Source: RGIG3159 sp034927685 (lineage in GTDB: Bacteria > Bacillota > Clostridia > Oscillospirales > Oscillospiraceae). From it: a stretch of DNA of 61,246 bases. The position numbers and the translations under genes are program-made. Of the stretch, positions 6,450-13,939 are shown in pieces. Positions within the stretch are counted from its first letter, which is position 1. Each line of letters begins with the position of its first letter. The notes beneath the pieces are model-generated. The model saw nothing but the letters and a program-made list of their open reading frames with translations, searched no databases and was not told the origin of the DNA. The stretch covers positions 1 through 61,246 of the forward strand of contig JAYFPO010000015.1 in NCBI GenBank assembly GCA_034927685.1, read 5' to 3'.

Positions 6450-6640
6450 GAAAATGGAAGGGTGGGGTCCAGGTTGTAGGCCCCGCGCGGCAGGTATCCG
6501 GCGTTCTCCAGAAGCGCGAAGAGCGGAATAAAGATGCCCATGGGCGGCAGCATGACGGACACAACCCACGCCAGCGCACGGTGCAGTCAAGCACCGGAAC
6601 ACCATGCAGCCAGCGGCGCATGGAGAGATGTTAAGAGGCC
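6450..6640 (-). pseudogene. feoB: feoB (ferrous iron transporter B) remnant
   Basis: The minus-strand translation of about 6455-6600 contains LPPMGIFIPLFALLE directly followed by NAGYLPRGAYNLD. This is the FeoB membrane-core block, usually seen as LEDxGYLPRxAFxxD. The flanking segments fall in different frames, stops interrupt them, and no GTPase domain or start is present. What is left is a fragment of perhaps 60 residues from the Gate region of a ferrous-iron permease. It is decayed, not functional. Family identity is from motif memory and would be settled by a translated search. Confidence 0.7.
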
Positions 6641-6722
6641 CGTCAGCCTGTCGCTGGAGATTCCCAGCGCGCAACTGCGTCTGGTTTCATGGCTTTGATT
6701 GCTGCCGTCCGACAAAATAATA

Positions 6723-6747
6723 ATTACCTATTGACATGGTAGGTAAT
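6723..6747 (+). promoter_or_regulatory. Operator dyad over the cysteine operon -35 box
   Basis: ATTACCTA (6723-6730) and TAGGTAAT (6740-6747) form a perfect 8-bp dyad with a 9-nt centre. The -35 element lies in the centre, so a bound protein would block RNA polymerase. The Rrf2-family regulator encoded last in the same operon (9867-10295) is the obvious candidate, giving autoregulation. Confidence 0.75.
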
Positions 6748-6759
6748 GCGAGCTATAAT
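6731..6759 (+). promoter_or_regulatory. Consensus sigma-A promoter of the cysteine operon
   Basis: TTGACA (6731-6736), a 17-nt spacer and TATAAT (6754-6759): both boxes match the consensus exactly. Such a strong promoter only makes sense if it is repressed, which fits the overlapping dyad. Confidence 0.95.
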
Positions 6760-6828
6760 GCAACCAACATACCGAACAGATAGGCAGAAAAGAAAGCGTT
6801 CCCACCACGCAGAAGGAAGGAACAGACC

Positions 6829-6897
6829 ATGAAATACCGTGCTCTATTTGCCGGCGTTGGTTTTCGATGTTGCCGGTGTGATTTTTGTACCGAATAA
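6829..6897 (+). CDS. 22-residue Cys-rich leader peptide (putative cysteine-sensing uORF)
   Basis: ORF of 22 codons between the promoter and cysK, with GGAAGGA seven bases before the ATG. It begins MKYRALFAG and ends RCCRCDFCTE: four of its last nine residues are cysteine (14, 15, 17, 20). A run of codons for the end product of the operon just before the first structural gene is the hallmark of leader-peptide attenuation or translational coupling. Ribosomes would stall here when Cys-tRNA is scarce. A G+C hairpin (GCCGC / GCGGC) follows the stop at about 6901-6913, without a T-run. So control may act on cysK translation rather than termination. A small metal-binding peptide is the alternative. 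The ORF and ribosome site are seen directly; the mechanism is inference. Confidence 0.75.
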   Translation: MKYRALFAGVGFRCCRCDFCTE

Positions 6898-6945
6898 AAA
6901 GCCGCGGCGCGGCGACAAAAAATGAAGAATAAGGAGAATCACACC

Positions 6946-7878
6946 ATGTCAAAAATCTACACATCTGCCGATCAACTGATCGGAAAAACCCCGTTGTTGG
7001 AGCTCACGCATCTTGAAAAGGAGCAGGGCCTGCACGCAACGATTCTGGCCAAACTGGAGTATTTCAATCCTGCCGGCTCCGTCAAGGACCGCATCGCGAA
7101 AGCCATGCTGGACGACGCGGAGCAGAGCGGCAAGATGAAGCCGGGCTCCGTTATCATTGAGCCGACCTCCGGCAATACCGGAATCGGCCTTGCCTCCGTC
7201 GCGGCGGCGCGAGGCTATCGTATCATCATTGTCATGCCGGAGACGATGTCCGTGGAGCGCCGGCAGCTCATGAAGGCCTACGGCGCCGAGCTGGTTCTGT
7301 CGGAGGGCGCAAAGGGAATGAAGGGCGCCATCGCAAAGGCCGACGAGCTGGCGAAGGAGATTCCAAACAGCTTCATTCCCAGCCAGTTTACCAATCCCGC
7401 CAATCCAAAGGCGCATTTTGAGACCACCGGCCCTGAAATCTACGAGGATACGGACGGCAAGGTCGATTTCTTCGTCGCTGGCGTCGGTACCGGCGGCACC
7501 GTCACCGGCGTGGGCGAATATCTGAAATCCAGGAACCCGGCGGTTCAGATCATTGCCGTGGAACCTGCCTCCTCCGCGGTCCTCTCCACCGGCGTCGCAG
7601 GCGCGCATAAGATCCAGGGCATCGGCGCGGGCTTCGTTCCGGAGGTGCTGAACACAAAGGTTTACGACGAGATTATTGCCGTGACGAACGAGGATGCGTT
7701 TGCCACCGGCAAGCTGATCGGAAACCGCGAGGGAATCCTGGTTGGAATATCCTCCGGCGCTGCGGTGTGGGCGGCGATTGCGCTGGCGAAGCGCCCGGAA
7801 AACGCGGGGAAGCGGATCGTTGCGCTTTTGCCGGATACCGGCGACCGCTATCTCTCTACGCCGCTCTTTTCGGAGTGA
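6946..7878 (+). CDS. cysK: Cysteine synthase A (O-acetylserine sulfhydrylase)
   Basis: 310 residues. The start is the ATG at 6946, which has AAGGAG nine bases upstream; an in-frame ATG at 6922 precedes that site and is unlikely. It converts O-acetyl-L-serine and sulfide to L-cysteine with pyridoxal phosphate. NPAGSVKDRIA carries the PLP-binding Lys, TSGNTGIGLA is the substrate loop, and GTGGTVTGVG is the phosphate-binding glycine loop. Length is that of the CysK family. The next gene, cysE, makes its substrate; the two enzymes commonly form the cysteine synthase complex. Transcription starts at the consensus promoter 6731-6759, and the message runs through a Cys-codon leader. Confidence 0.95.
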   Translation: MSKIYTSADQLIGKTPLLELTHLEKEQGLHATILAKLEYFNPAGSVKDRIAKAMLDDAEQSGKMKPGSVIIEPTSGNTGIGLASVAAARGYRIIIVMPETMSVERRQLMKAYGAELVLSEGAKGMKGAIAKADELAKEIPNSFIPSQFTNPANPKAHFETTGPEIYEDTDGKVDFFVAGVGTGGTVTGVGEYLKSRNPAVQIIAVEPASSAVLSTGVAGAHKIQGIGAGFVPEVLNTKVYDEIIAVTNEDAFATGKLIGNREGILVGISSGAAVWAAIALAKRPENAGKRIVALLPDTGDRYLSTPLFSE

Positions 7879-7900
7879 GCCGTGGGGAAGAGGAGGAACT

Positions 7901-8752
7901 ATGAGCGATGATAGAATGGGAACCGCCGTTCCGGGCGTAATGTGTGCCGAGGGAACGAAGGCGTTCTGCGGCAAGTCCTACGCGTGTCTGCGCGAGCAGA
8001 TGACGGTGCTGATTGGGCATCTGCGGTGCGCCATGTATCCGGAGTTTTTTGAACCCGACTGTGATCGCCCGCAAGCGGAGAGCAACCTGGAGGCTGCTCT
8101 CCGCATTCTGGCGTGGATGCTCGAACGGGTCTTTCCAGAGCCGCACGACTGCGGAAAAATGGCCGGAGAGCTGATCCGGGAACTCCCCGCCATCCAGAGA
8201 ATTCTGGAGACGGACGTACAGGCCGCCTATGAGGGGGACCCCGCTGCCCAGAGCCGGGATGAGATCATTCTGGCGTATCCGGCCTTTGAGGCGATCAGCG
8301 CCTTCCGGGTCGCGCATAAGCTCTACCGGATGAAAGTGCCGATTCTGCCGCGCATGATGACGGAATATGCCCACAGTCGGACGGGTATCGACATCCATCC
8401 CGGCGCGACGATCGGAAGTTCCTTTTTCATCGACCACGGAACCGGCGTTGTGATCGGCGAGACCACCATCATCGGCGATCATGTCAAGCTCTATCAGGGC
8501 GTGACGCTGGGCGCGAAAAGCTTCGGCGTCGACAAGGACGGCGCGCTGGTCAAGGGCAACAAGCGTCATCCGGATATCGGCAGCAATGTGGTGATTTATG
8601 CCGGAGCGACGATTCTCGGCGGAGAGACGGTCATCGGCGACAACTGCGTGATCGGCGGCAACGTGTGGCTGACACACTCTGTGGAGTCCGGGAACACGGT
8701 GCTGGCCGCGCATGAACAGACGTACAGCGTCAGCAAACATGAGATCGGATAA
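7901..8752 (+). CDS. cysE: Serine O-acetyltransferase
   Basis: 283 residues from the ATG at 7901, preceded by GAGGAGGA. It acetylates L-serine with acetyl-CoA, the committed step of cysteine synthesis. The N-terminal half is helical. The C-terminal half is a left-handed beta-helix of hexapeptide repeats with the catalytic/structural motifs DIHPGATIG, FIDHGTGVVIGET, VKLYQGVTLGA and GNKRHPDIG. The protein ends KHEIG; CysE tails with a terminal Ile insert into the CysK active site, and here the Ile is next to last. It overlaps the start of mnmA, so the two are probably translationally coupled. Confidence 0.94.
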   Translation: MSDDRMGTAVPGVMCAEGTKAFCGKSYACLREQMTVLIGHLRCAMYPEFFEPDCDRPQAESNLEAALRILAWMLERVFPEPHDCGKMAGELIRELPAIQRILETDVQAAYEGDPAAQSRDEIILAYPAFEAISAFRVAHKLYRMKVPILPRMMTEYAHSRTGIDIHPGATIGSSFFIDHGTGVVIGETTIIGDHVKLYQGVTLGAKSFGVDKDGALVKGNKRHPDIGSNVVIYAGATILGGETVIGDNCVIGGNVWLTHSVESGNTVLAAHEQTYSVSKHEIG

Positions 8753-9824
8753 TCCGGAAGCGGCGCGGGTGCTGGTTGCCATGAGCGGCGGCGTGGACAG
8801 CAGCGTCGCCGCGAAGCTGCTGATGGAGCGAGGCTTCGACTGCATCGGCTGCACGATGCGGCTGTATGACAACGGGGACGCCGGAATTCCGCACGGGAGA
8901 ACCTGCTGTTCACTGGAGGACGTGGAGGACGCCCGCGGGGTAGCCTATCAGCTTGGGATGCCGTATTATGTGTTCAATTTTACGGACTGCTTTCGGGAAA
9001 AGGTCATTGGCAATTTTGTGCGGAGCTACGAGGCGGGACGTACGCCGAACCCCTGTATCGACTGCAACCGGTACCTGAAGTTTGACAAGCTGTTTGCGCG
9101 GGCGCGGGCGCTCGGCTGCGCGTATATTGCCACGGGCCACTATGCGCGGATCGGGTGCGAGGGGGGTAGGTATGTCCTCCGGAAGGCGGCCGACGAGTCC
9201 AAGGACCAGAGCTATGTCCTGTACGACGTCACGCAGGAAAAGCTGGCGCACCTGCTGTTTCCGCTGGGGGAGCTTCAAAAACCGGAAGTCCGCGCGCTCG
9301 CCGCGCAGGCCGGTTTCCGCAACGCCCGCAAGCGCGACAGCCAGGACATCTGTTTCGTGCCGGACGGCGACTATGCGCGCGCGATTGAGCGATTTACCGG
9401 AAAAACAAGCGAGCGGGGCAGCTTCGTGACGCGGGACGGACGCGTGCTCGGCACGCACTGTGGCGTGATTCACTATACGATCGGGCAGCGCAGGGGGCTG
9501 GGATTATCCCTGCCGGAGCCGATGTACGTCTGCGAAATCGATGCCGGCCGCAACACCGTCGTGCTCGGCAGCGCACAGGAGCTGCTGCGCCGGGAGGCAC
9601 ACGCGGAGGCGGTTTGCTGGATTTCCGGGGCAGCGCCCGAAGAGGCGCTCCGCTGCCGGGTGAAAATCCGGTATCGTCAGAAGGAGCAGCCGGCCACGGT
9701 GGTCCCGACGGGAGCCGACACGGCGAACCTGCAATTTGACGAGCCGCAGCGCGCCGTGACGCCGGGGCAGTCCGCGGTATTCTATGACGGGGAGACCGTC
9801 CTTGGGGGAGGAATCCTGCGGTGA
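8739..9824 (+). CDS. mnmA: tRNA-specific 2-thiouridylase
   Basis: 361 residues if started at the ATG at 8739, inside the end of cysE; an ATG at 8712 would add nine residues. Neither has a ribosome site, consistent with coupling to cysE. It thiolates U34 of Lys, Glu and Gln tRNAs using ATP and sulfur from a persulfide carrier. VLVAMSGGVDSS is the PP-loop for ATP. GRTPNPCIDCNRYLKF has the catalytic first cysteine, and SQDICFVPDG the second. IGQRRGLGL is in the central domain. Its place in a cysteine-biosynthesis operon makes sense because cysteine is the ultimate sulfur donor. No cysteine desulfurase gene lies in the operon, so one must be encoded elsewhere. Confidence 0.93.
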   Translation: MRSDNPEAARVLVAMSGGVDSSVAAKLLMERGFDCIGCTMRLYDNGDAGIPHGRTCCSLEDVEDARGVAYQLGMPYYVFNFTDCFREKVIGNFVRSYEAGRTPNPCIDCNRYLKFDKLFARARALGCAYIATGHYARIGCEGGRYVLRKAADESKDQSYVLYDVTQEKLAHLLFPLGELQKPEVRALAAQAGFRNARKRDSQDICFVPDGDYARAIERFTGKTSERGSFVTRDGRVLGTHCGVIHYTIGQRRGLGLSLPEPMYVCEIDAGRNTVVLGSAQELLRREAHAEAVCWISGAAPEEALRCRVKIRYRQKEQPATVVPTGADTANLQFDEPQRAVTPGQSAVFYDGETVLGGGILR

Positions 9825-9866
9825 GACGGTTTTTTTGGCCGGACAGGCCGATCGGAGGGGAAGAAA

Positions 9867-10295
9867 ATGATGATTTCAAGCAGGGGTAGATATGCGCTGC
9901 GCGTCATGATCGATCTCGCGGAGCACCAGAACGACGGGTTCATTCCCATGAAGGACGTGGTGGGGCGGCAGGACGTTTCCCAGAAGTATGTGGAGCACAT
10001 TATGGTGCTGCTCTCGAAAAACGGACTCGTGGAGGGCGTACATGGGAAGGGCGGCGGCTACCGCCTGAACCGCCCGCCGGAGGCCTATCGGGTCGGCGAG
10101 ATTCTGCGGCTGACCGAGGGGACGCTTGCGCCGGTTGCCTGTCTGGAATGTGGCGCAAAGCCGTGCCAGCGCGCGGCGGCGTGCAGAACCCTGCCCATGT
10201 GGAGCAGACTCGATCACATGATCGGCGAGTATCTGGACAGCATTACCATTGCCGACCTGATGAAGCAGGACGGCGGCGACGGATACGTCATATAA
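9867..10295 (+). CDS. Rrf2-family transcriptional regulator (IscR/CymR-like)
   Basis: 142 residues; the ATG at 9867 (a second ATG follows directly) has GGAGGGGA upstream. The N-terminus, ISSRGRYALRVMIDLAEH, starts the winged helix, and VSQKYVEHIMVLLSKNGLV with HGKGGGYRL is the DNA-binding part typical of Rrf2 proteins. The C-terminal half has CLECGAKPCQRAAACRTLPMW: four cysteines arranged much like the three Fe-S ligands of IscR, so an iron-sulfur sensor is plausible. Alternatively it could act like CymR, which senses cysteine through a CysK-CymR complex; cysK heads this very operon. The dyad at 6723-6747 is its likely operator. Confidence 0.88.
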   Translation: MMISSRGRYALRVMIDLAEHQNDGFIPMKDVVGRQDVSQKYVEHIMVLLSKNGLVEGVHGKGGGYRLNRPPEAYRVGEILRLTEGTLAPVACLECGAKPCQRAAACRTLPMWSRLDHMIGEYLDSITIADLMKQDGGDGYVI

Positions 10296-10296
10296 A

Positions 10297-10343
10297 GCGG
10301 GAATGGCCGCTGCAAAATCAAATTTTGCAGCGGCCATTCCCGC
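10297..10343. terminator. Bidirectional terminator, perfect 22-bp stem
   Basis: Arms 10297-10318 and 10322-10343 are perfect reverse complements around a CAA loop, with an AAAAT/ATTTT top. It lies between the convergent cysteine operon and the M20 amidohydrolase gene and can serve both. A related hairpin with the same GCCGCT / AGCGGC core lies at 6224-6251. Confidence 0.85.
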
Positions 10344-10354
10344 TATGTTTTCGC

Positions 10355-11698
10355 TCAGACGGCAACCACAGCGGTGCCGTCCGGACGGTAATCGACAAGC
10401 GTTCGGTCGGAGAATAGCCGGTCGATCGCCGCGAAGTATTCCTCTTTGCTCTTGTAACGCGGCGTGAAGCCCCGGACAATTTCCCGGGCCACGGCGGCGC
10501 CGTTCCGCAGCAGCTCTGCCGCCAGCAGCACCTGCAGCTTCGCGGACTGCACGCAGGCGGTTTCCGCGTCCGCGATGCGGTAATCGTCGCCATGACTGCG
10601 CCCGGCAGCGCCGGCAATATGCGGGTGCATGGCGGGCATCAGACAGGACAGGTCGCCCATATCGGTGGAGCCGGCGCCCCATGGCTCCCGGCAATTGACC
10701 TGGTCCCTGCCAAACAGCGACTCCGCGCACCGCTGGGACGCGTCGCGCAGACCCACGCTGCAATGGACCGGCGCATAGCCGGGACGGTCGGTGATGCGAA
10801 CCCTGGCGCCCAGCGCCAGAGCACCGGCAGCCAGCGCGCGGTTGACCTTTTTGTCGGCCTCCAGAATACTCTCCATGGTGGCGCCGCGGACATAGGTGGA
10901 GAGCGTTACCTTCGCCGGAATGATGTTGATGGAGGAACCGCCGGCGGTCACAATCGGGTGGACCCGGATATGGTCGTTGTCCCGGAAGGTCTCCCGCAGC
11001 GCGTTGATAGCCTGCAGGCCCAGGGAGGCGGCGTAAAGCGCATTGACGCCCTTGTCCGGCGAGTCGCCGGCGTGGGAGGCGACGCCTTCGTAGACAACAT
11101 CCTTGGCCAAAAAGCCGTTCTGCCCGTCGCCGCAGCTGAAGGTGTACGGCATGGAGGTGCCGGTGTGAATCATATAGGCCAGGTCTACGCCATCCATGTA
11201 GCCGCGGCAGAGAAACTCTGCCTTACCGCCCAGATAGTGAATGATGCCCTGCTTTCGCAGAGATTCGCGGTATTCCACCTCAATCAGCTCCTCGGCGGGA
11301 ACCGCCATCAGGCGGATGGAGCCACTGAGACCGTCCAGTGCGCCCGGCTCCTTCAGTGCCAGCGCGACGCCGACCAATCCGGCGCACTGGGCGTTGTGGC
11401 CGCAGGCGTGTGCGCAGCCGTTTACCGCCTCCGGGTGCGTGGGCGCGGCCAGTGCGTCCAGTTCGCCCAGAATGAGAATTTTCGGGCCGGGCCGTCCGGT
11501 GTCCAGATCGGCATAAAATCCTGGAATGTCGCCGGCCCTTGTCAGCGTGTATCCGGCGGCCTCGAAAAGATCGGCCAGATAGGCGCTGGTACCAAACTCC
11601 CGAAAGCCGGTCTCCGGGTGAGACCAGATGTAACGCTCGACCTCGAGAATTTTCGCGCGGTGCCGTTCTACGGCAGCGCAGACTTCCTGCTGATTCAT
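10355..11698 (-). CDS. M20-family amidohydrolase (amidase/aminoacylase type)
   Basis: 447 residues. Metal-binding motifs of the M20D branch are visible: GELDAL (first Asp), CAHACGHNAQCAG (Cys and His ligands), AVPAEE (catalytic Glu pair), and a C-terminal AGAAGRSHGDDYR supplying the last His. The dimerisation domain begins around GFLAKDVVYEGVASHAG. Relatives cut N-acyl amino acids, aminobenzoyl-glutamate or IAA conjugates; the substrate here cannot be named. The AEC transporter gene lies 25 bases upstream on the same strand (11724-12632), so the pair likely imports or exports and hydrolyses one compound. The ribosome site AGGAGG precedes the ATG. It ends close to the terminator at 10297-10343. 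Confidence 0.88.
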   Translation of the reverse strand: MNQQEVCAAVERHRAKILEVERYIWSHPETGFREFGTSAYLADLFEAAGYTLTRAGDIPGFYADLDTGRPGPKILILGELDALAAPTHPEAVNGCAHACGHNAQCAGLVGVALALKEPGALDGLSGSIRLMAVPAEELIEVEYRESLRKQGIIHYLGGKAEFLCRGYMDGVDLAYMIHTGTSMPYTFSCGDGQNGFLAKDVVYEGVASHAGDSPDKGVNALYAASLGLQAINALRETFRDNDHIRVHPIVTAGGSSINIIPAKVTLSTYVRGATMESILEADKKVNRALAAGALALGARVRITDRPGYAPVHCSVGLRDASQRCAESLFGRDQVNCREPWGAGSTDMGDLSCLMPAMHPHIAGAAGRSHGDDYRIADAETACVQSAKLQVLLAAELLRNGAAVAREIVRGFTPRYKSKEEYFAAIDRLFSDRTLVDYRPDGTAVVAV

Positions 11699-11723
11699 AT
11701 GTAGACCTCCTGTTCAGAGTGAA

Positions 11724-12632
11724 TCAAAGAAAAATCGCGAAGAACAGCGGAATGGTCAGAATGGCCAGTGTATTGGAGACGCAGGCCATACCGGCGCCCA
11801 TGCGGCAGTCCTTCCCGATGGTGGAGGGGAGAACCACGGTGTTGAGTCCGGTTGGCATGGTGAACACAGCCGCCAGGATAATCAGAAGCTCATGGGAAAT
11901 GCCAAACAGCCGGGCGATGGTGAGCACCACGATGGGGACCGCGATCATGCGGACGGCGACGACCTCGTAGACGTGCGGATCGCCCAGAAGCTCCCGGAAC
12001 CGGAAACCCGCGATGATGCAGCCGGTCAGCACCATGGCCACGGGAGCCAGGCAACCGCTGCAGCCACTTAGAATGTTGCCGGCAATACTGGGAATGGGAA
12101 GCCGCAGCAGTCCAACGGCGGCGCCGAGGAGCATGGAGATCAGGGGCGGGTTGGCGATGCTTCGGAGGGAGAAGCCCTTCCGGTTCAGCAGCAGGCGAAC
12201 GCCCTCGGAATAGGTGTAGATCGTAAAGGGAATACAAAACAGCATCATCTTCATCAGCGTGTCGCCGCCAAAAAGCGCCAGCACCAGCGGCGTGCCCACA
12301 TAGCCGGTGTTAGGCATGTTGATGGAATAAATGCAGAGATTTTGCTCGTAATGATTTTTTGTGATGTGGCGGCCGATGAAGGTGCCAATGACGCAGGTAA
12401 TGGTGACGGAGATCAGGGATGCCGTCATCAGCTCGGTGTCAGAGGTCAGCTTGTCGAGCGTGAAATTTGCCGCGAAGGTCTGAAAAGTCAGACAGGGTAC
12501 GAATAGATAGAGCTCCAACTTGGAGAGAACGGCGGCGGTGTCGTCCGGCAGAATCCCGCGGCGGCGGAAAAAAAAGCCGATCAGCATGTAGACGAACAGA
12601 ATTGCAACCTGCTGCAGCGTGATAAGTAGCAT
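11724..12632 (-). CDS. AEC-family (auxin efflux carrier-like) transporter
   Basis: 302 residues from the ATG at 12632, which has GGGAGGA seven bases upstream; the frame is open for 67 more codons without a plausible start. It is very hydrophobic, with about ten membrane segments. The N-terminus LLITLQQVAILFVYMLIGF and the inner motif NMPNTGYVGTPL (the conserved Asn/Gly/Pro patch of AEC carriers) support the call. A second half with GLNTVVLP mirrors it. Known relatives carry malate, malonate or other organic anions. Co-transcribed with the M20 amidohydrolase downstream, and divergent from the cyclodeaminase-type gene at 12953. Confidence 0.85.
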   Translation of the reverse strand: MLLITLQQVAILFVYMLIGFFFRRRGILPDDTAAVLSKLELYLFVPCLTFQTFAANFTLDKLTSDTELMTASLISVTITCVIGTFIGRHITKNHYEQNLCIYSINMPNTGYVGTPLVLALFGGDTLMKMMLFCIPFTIYTYSEGVRLLLNRKGFSLRSIANPPLISMLLGAAVGLLRLPIPSIAGNILSGCSGCLAPVAMVLTGCIIAGFRFRELLGDPHVYEVVAVRMIAVPIVVLTIARLFGISHELLIILAAVFTMPTGLNTVVLPSTIGKDCRMGAGMACVSNTLAILTIPLFFAIFL

Positions 12633-12738
12633 CCGACGGTCCTCCCGTGTTCTGAATACGTCCGAATGGCGTGATGGCGCTGTTTCTCCGGTTCCGGTTT
12701 TGCGTCGGAGAAGCAAGGAAGACCCGCCTGACCTGCCT

Positions 12739-12767
12739 AGTTTAGCCCGCTTGCCGGAATATGTCAA
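12739..12767 (-). promoter_or_regulatory. Promoter for the AEC transporter-amidohydrolase pair
   Basis: On the minus strand TTGACA (12762-12767), a 17-nt spacer and TAAACT (12739-12744). The transcript has a leader of about 100 nt. Confidence 0.75.
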
Positions 12768-12775
12768 GAAAGGAT

Positions 12776-12791
12776 GTTGGAAGTGTCCAAC
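12776..12791. promoter_or_regulatory. Candidate GntR operator (GTTGGA-n4-TCCAAC)
   Basis: A perfect 6-bp dyad in the divergent intergenic region, eight bases upstream of the minus-strand -35 box. Its size and symmetry suit a GntR/FadR-type dimer, and a GntR/FCD gene lies at 13936. It may control both directions. Confidence 0.5.
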
Positions 12792-12855
12792 GAAATGCAG
12801 CGCAACAAGTGCGGGGCCCGACGCAATCGGCATGCAAAACGGGCTGATTGCGTCC

Positions 12856-12885
12856 TTGACTTTGCGGAGAATCCGTCCCTATAAT
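12856..12885 (+). promoter_or_regulatory. Promoter for the cyclodeaminase-GntR pair
   Basis: TTGACT (12856-12861), an 18-nt spacer and TATAAT (12880-12885), about 70 nt before the gene at 12953. Confidence 0.8.
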
Positions 12886-12952
12886 ACGGGGGAAAGCCCA
12901 TGGTCGGGCAACTGGAAGCGGGATCACAAAAGATGAGATTGAGGGGAGCATT

Positions 12953-13939
12953 ATGGAAGAAAAGGCAATGATTCTCGGCGAGGAAACCGTCCGTCACTAT
13001 CTGCGCGTCGAGGACGTCATCGATATTGTGGAGAAAACGTGGAGATGGTACGGCGAGGGCAAGGTCATCATGCCCAACAAAATCACCACGGATATGTCTG
13101 CGGCCGGCATCCCCGGCTGGTTCAATTCCATGCCGGCCTATATTGAGCCCATGGACGTGGCAGGCATCAAGGTCGTCGGCGGCTATGACGGCAACAAAGC
13201 GCTGGGCCTACCCTACATCAAGGCCAATATTCTGCTGACGGACTCCAGGACCGGCGTTTTGCGCGCGCTGGTCAGCGGCGATTACATCAACGATCTGCGT
13301 ACCGGCGCGCAGCCTGCCATCATGGCGAAGCTGCTGGCCTCCAAGACCGACGTCGTGACCATCATCGGCACCGGCCTGCAGGGCTACACCAGCCTGCTGT
13401 GTATGAGCAAGGTGCTGGATATGAAGGAAGTCCGCGTCTGCGATATCTCCGAGGCCGCCAAGGACCGCTTCATCGCGCGGTTCCCGGACGCTTCCTTCCG
13501 GTTCGTCAAGTGCGCGAGCAACGAGGAGGGCTGCCGCGGCGCGGATGTCATCATCACCGTGACAAACGCCAACGCCAACCTGGTGGAGGAACCGTGGGTC
13601 GGCGAGGGTGCGCTGGTCATGACGATGGGCTCGTTCCGCGAGACCTCGTTTGACGTGGTGCGCAAGGCGGATAAGATCGCCGTGGACCAGGTGGGCCAGT
13701 CTCTCCACCGCGGCAACATCAGGGAGTTGGCGGAGTTGGGCGAGATCACCGCAGATTCCTTTGACATCATCGTTCCCGACGTGCTGGCGGGCAAGATGCC
13801 CGGCAGAAGCAACCAAAGGGATCGGATTTACGCGCAGATCATCGGCACCGGCATGCTGGACGTAGCTGCCGCGGGACTGCTGCTGGAGAAAATCGCCGTC
13901 TCCGGCGAAGAGCAGTTCCGGTTTGATATGACGAAATGA
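12953..13939 (+). CDS. Ornithine cyclodeaminase/mu-crystallin family protein
   Basis: 328 residues, ATG preceded by GAGGGGAG. The family fold is clear: an N-terminal substrate domain (GWFNSMPAYIEPMDVAGIKVV, shortened here to its key parts WFNSMP and GIKVVGGY), and a Rossmann domain with IIGTGLQGYTSLL for NAD(P). The last third contains VAVDQVGQ-like IAVDQVGQSLHRGNIRE. Members catalyse ornithine cyclodeamination, alanine dehydrogenation or ketimine reduction; sequence alone does not choose between them. The GntR regulator gene overlaps its stop by four bases. Beside an amidohydrolase and a transporter, it may reduce or deaminate an amino acid released by that amidase. This link is inference. 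Confidence 0.85.
   Translation: MEEKAMILGEETVRHYLRVEDVIDIVEKTWRWYGEGKVIMPNKITTDMSAAGIPGWFNSMPAYIEPMDVAGIKVVGGYDGNKALGLPYIKANILLTDSRTGVLRALVSGDYINDLRTGAQPAIMAKLLASKTDVVTIIGTGLQGYTSLLCMSKVLDMKEVRVCDISEAAKDRFIARFPDASFRFVKCASNEEGCRGADVIITVTNANANLVEEPWVGEGALVMTMGSFRETSFDVVRKADKIAVDQVGQSLHRGNIRELAELGEITADSFDIIVPDVLAGKMPGRSNQRDRIYAQIIGTGMLDVAAAGLLLEKIAVSGEEQFRFDMTK

Larger units (their letters stand above)
6204..6722. other. Non-coding junction with gene debris
   Basis: About 520 nt between the peptide cluster and the cysteine operon. It holds the weak hairpin at 6224-6251, a minus-strand hairpin with T-rich tail (6287-6327) and a broken feoB remnant on the minus strand (about 6450-6640). No intact gene is seen. 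Base composition rises to that of the right-hand part of the window here, which marks the edge of the island. Confidence 0.6.

Noticed and set aside
6320..6634. 104-codon plus-strand ORF before the cysteine operon
   Set aside because: It runs antisense to the feoB remnant and has no homology signal. The AAAAAGGAG near 6344-6352 is followed by no good short frame.
6204..6722. Insertion sequence or phage integration at the island edge
   Set aside because: No transposase, integrase, terminal inverted repeats or target duplication could be seen; only composition change and gene debris.
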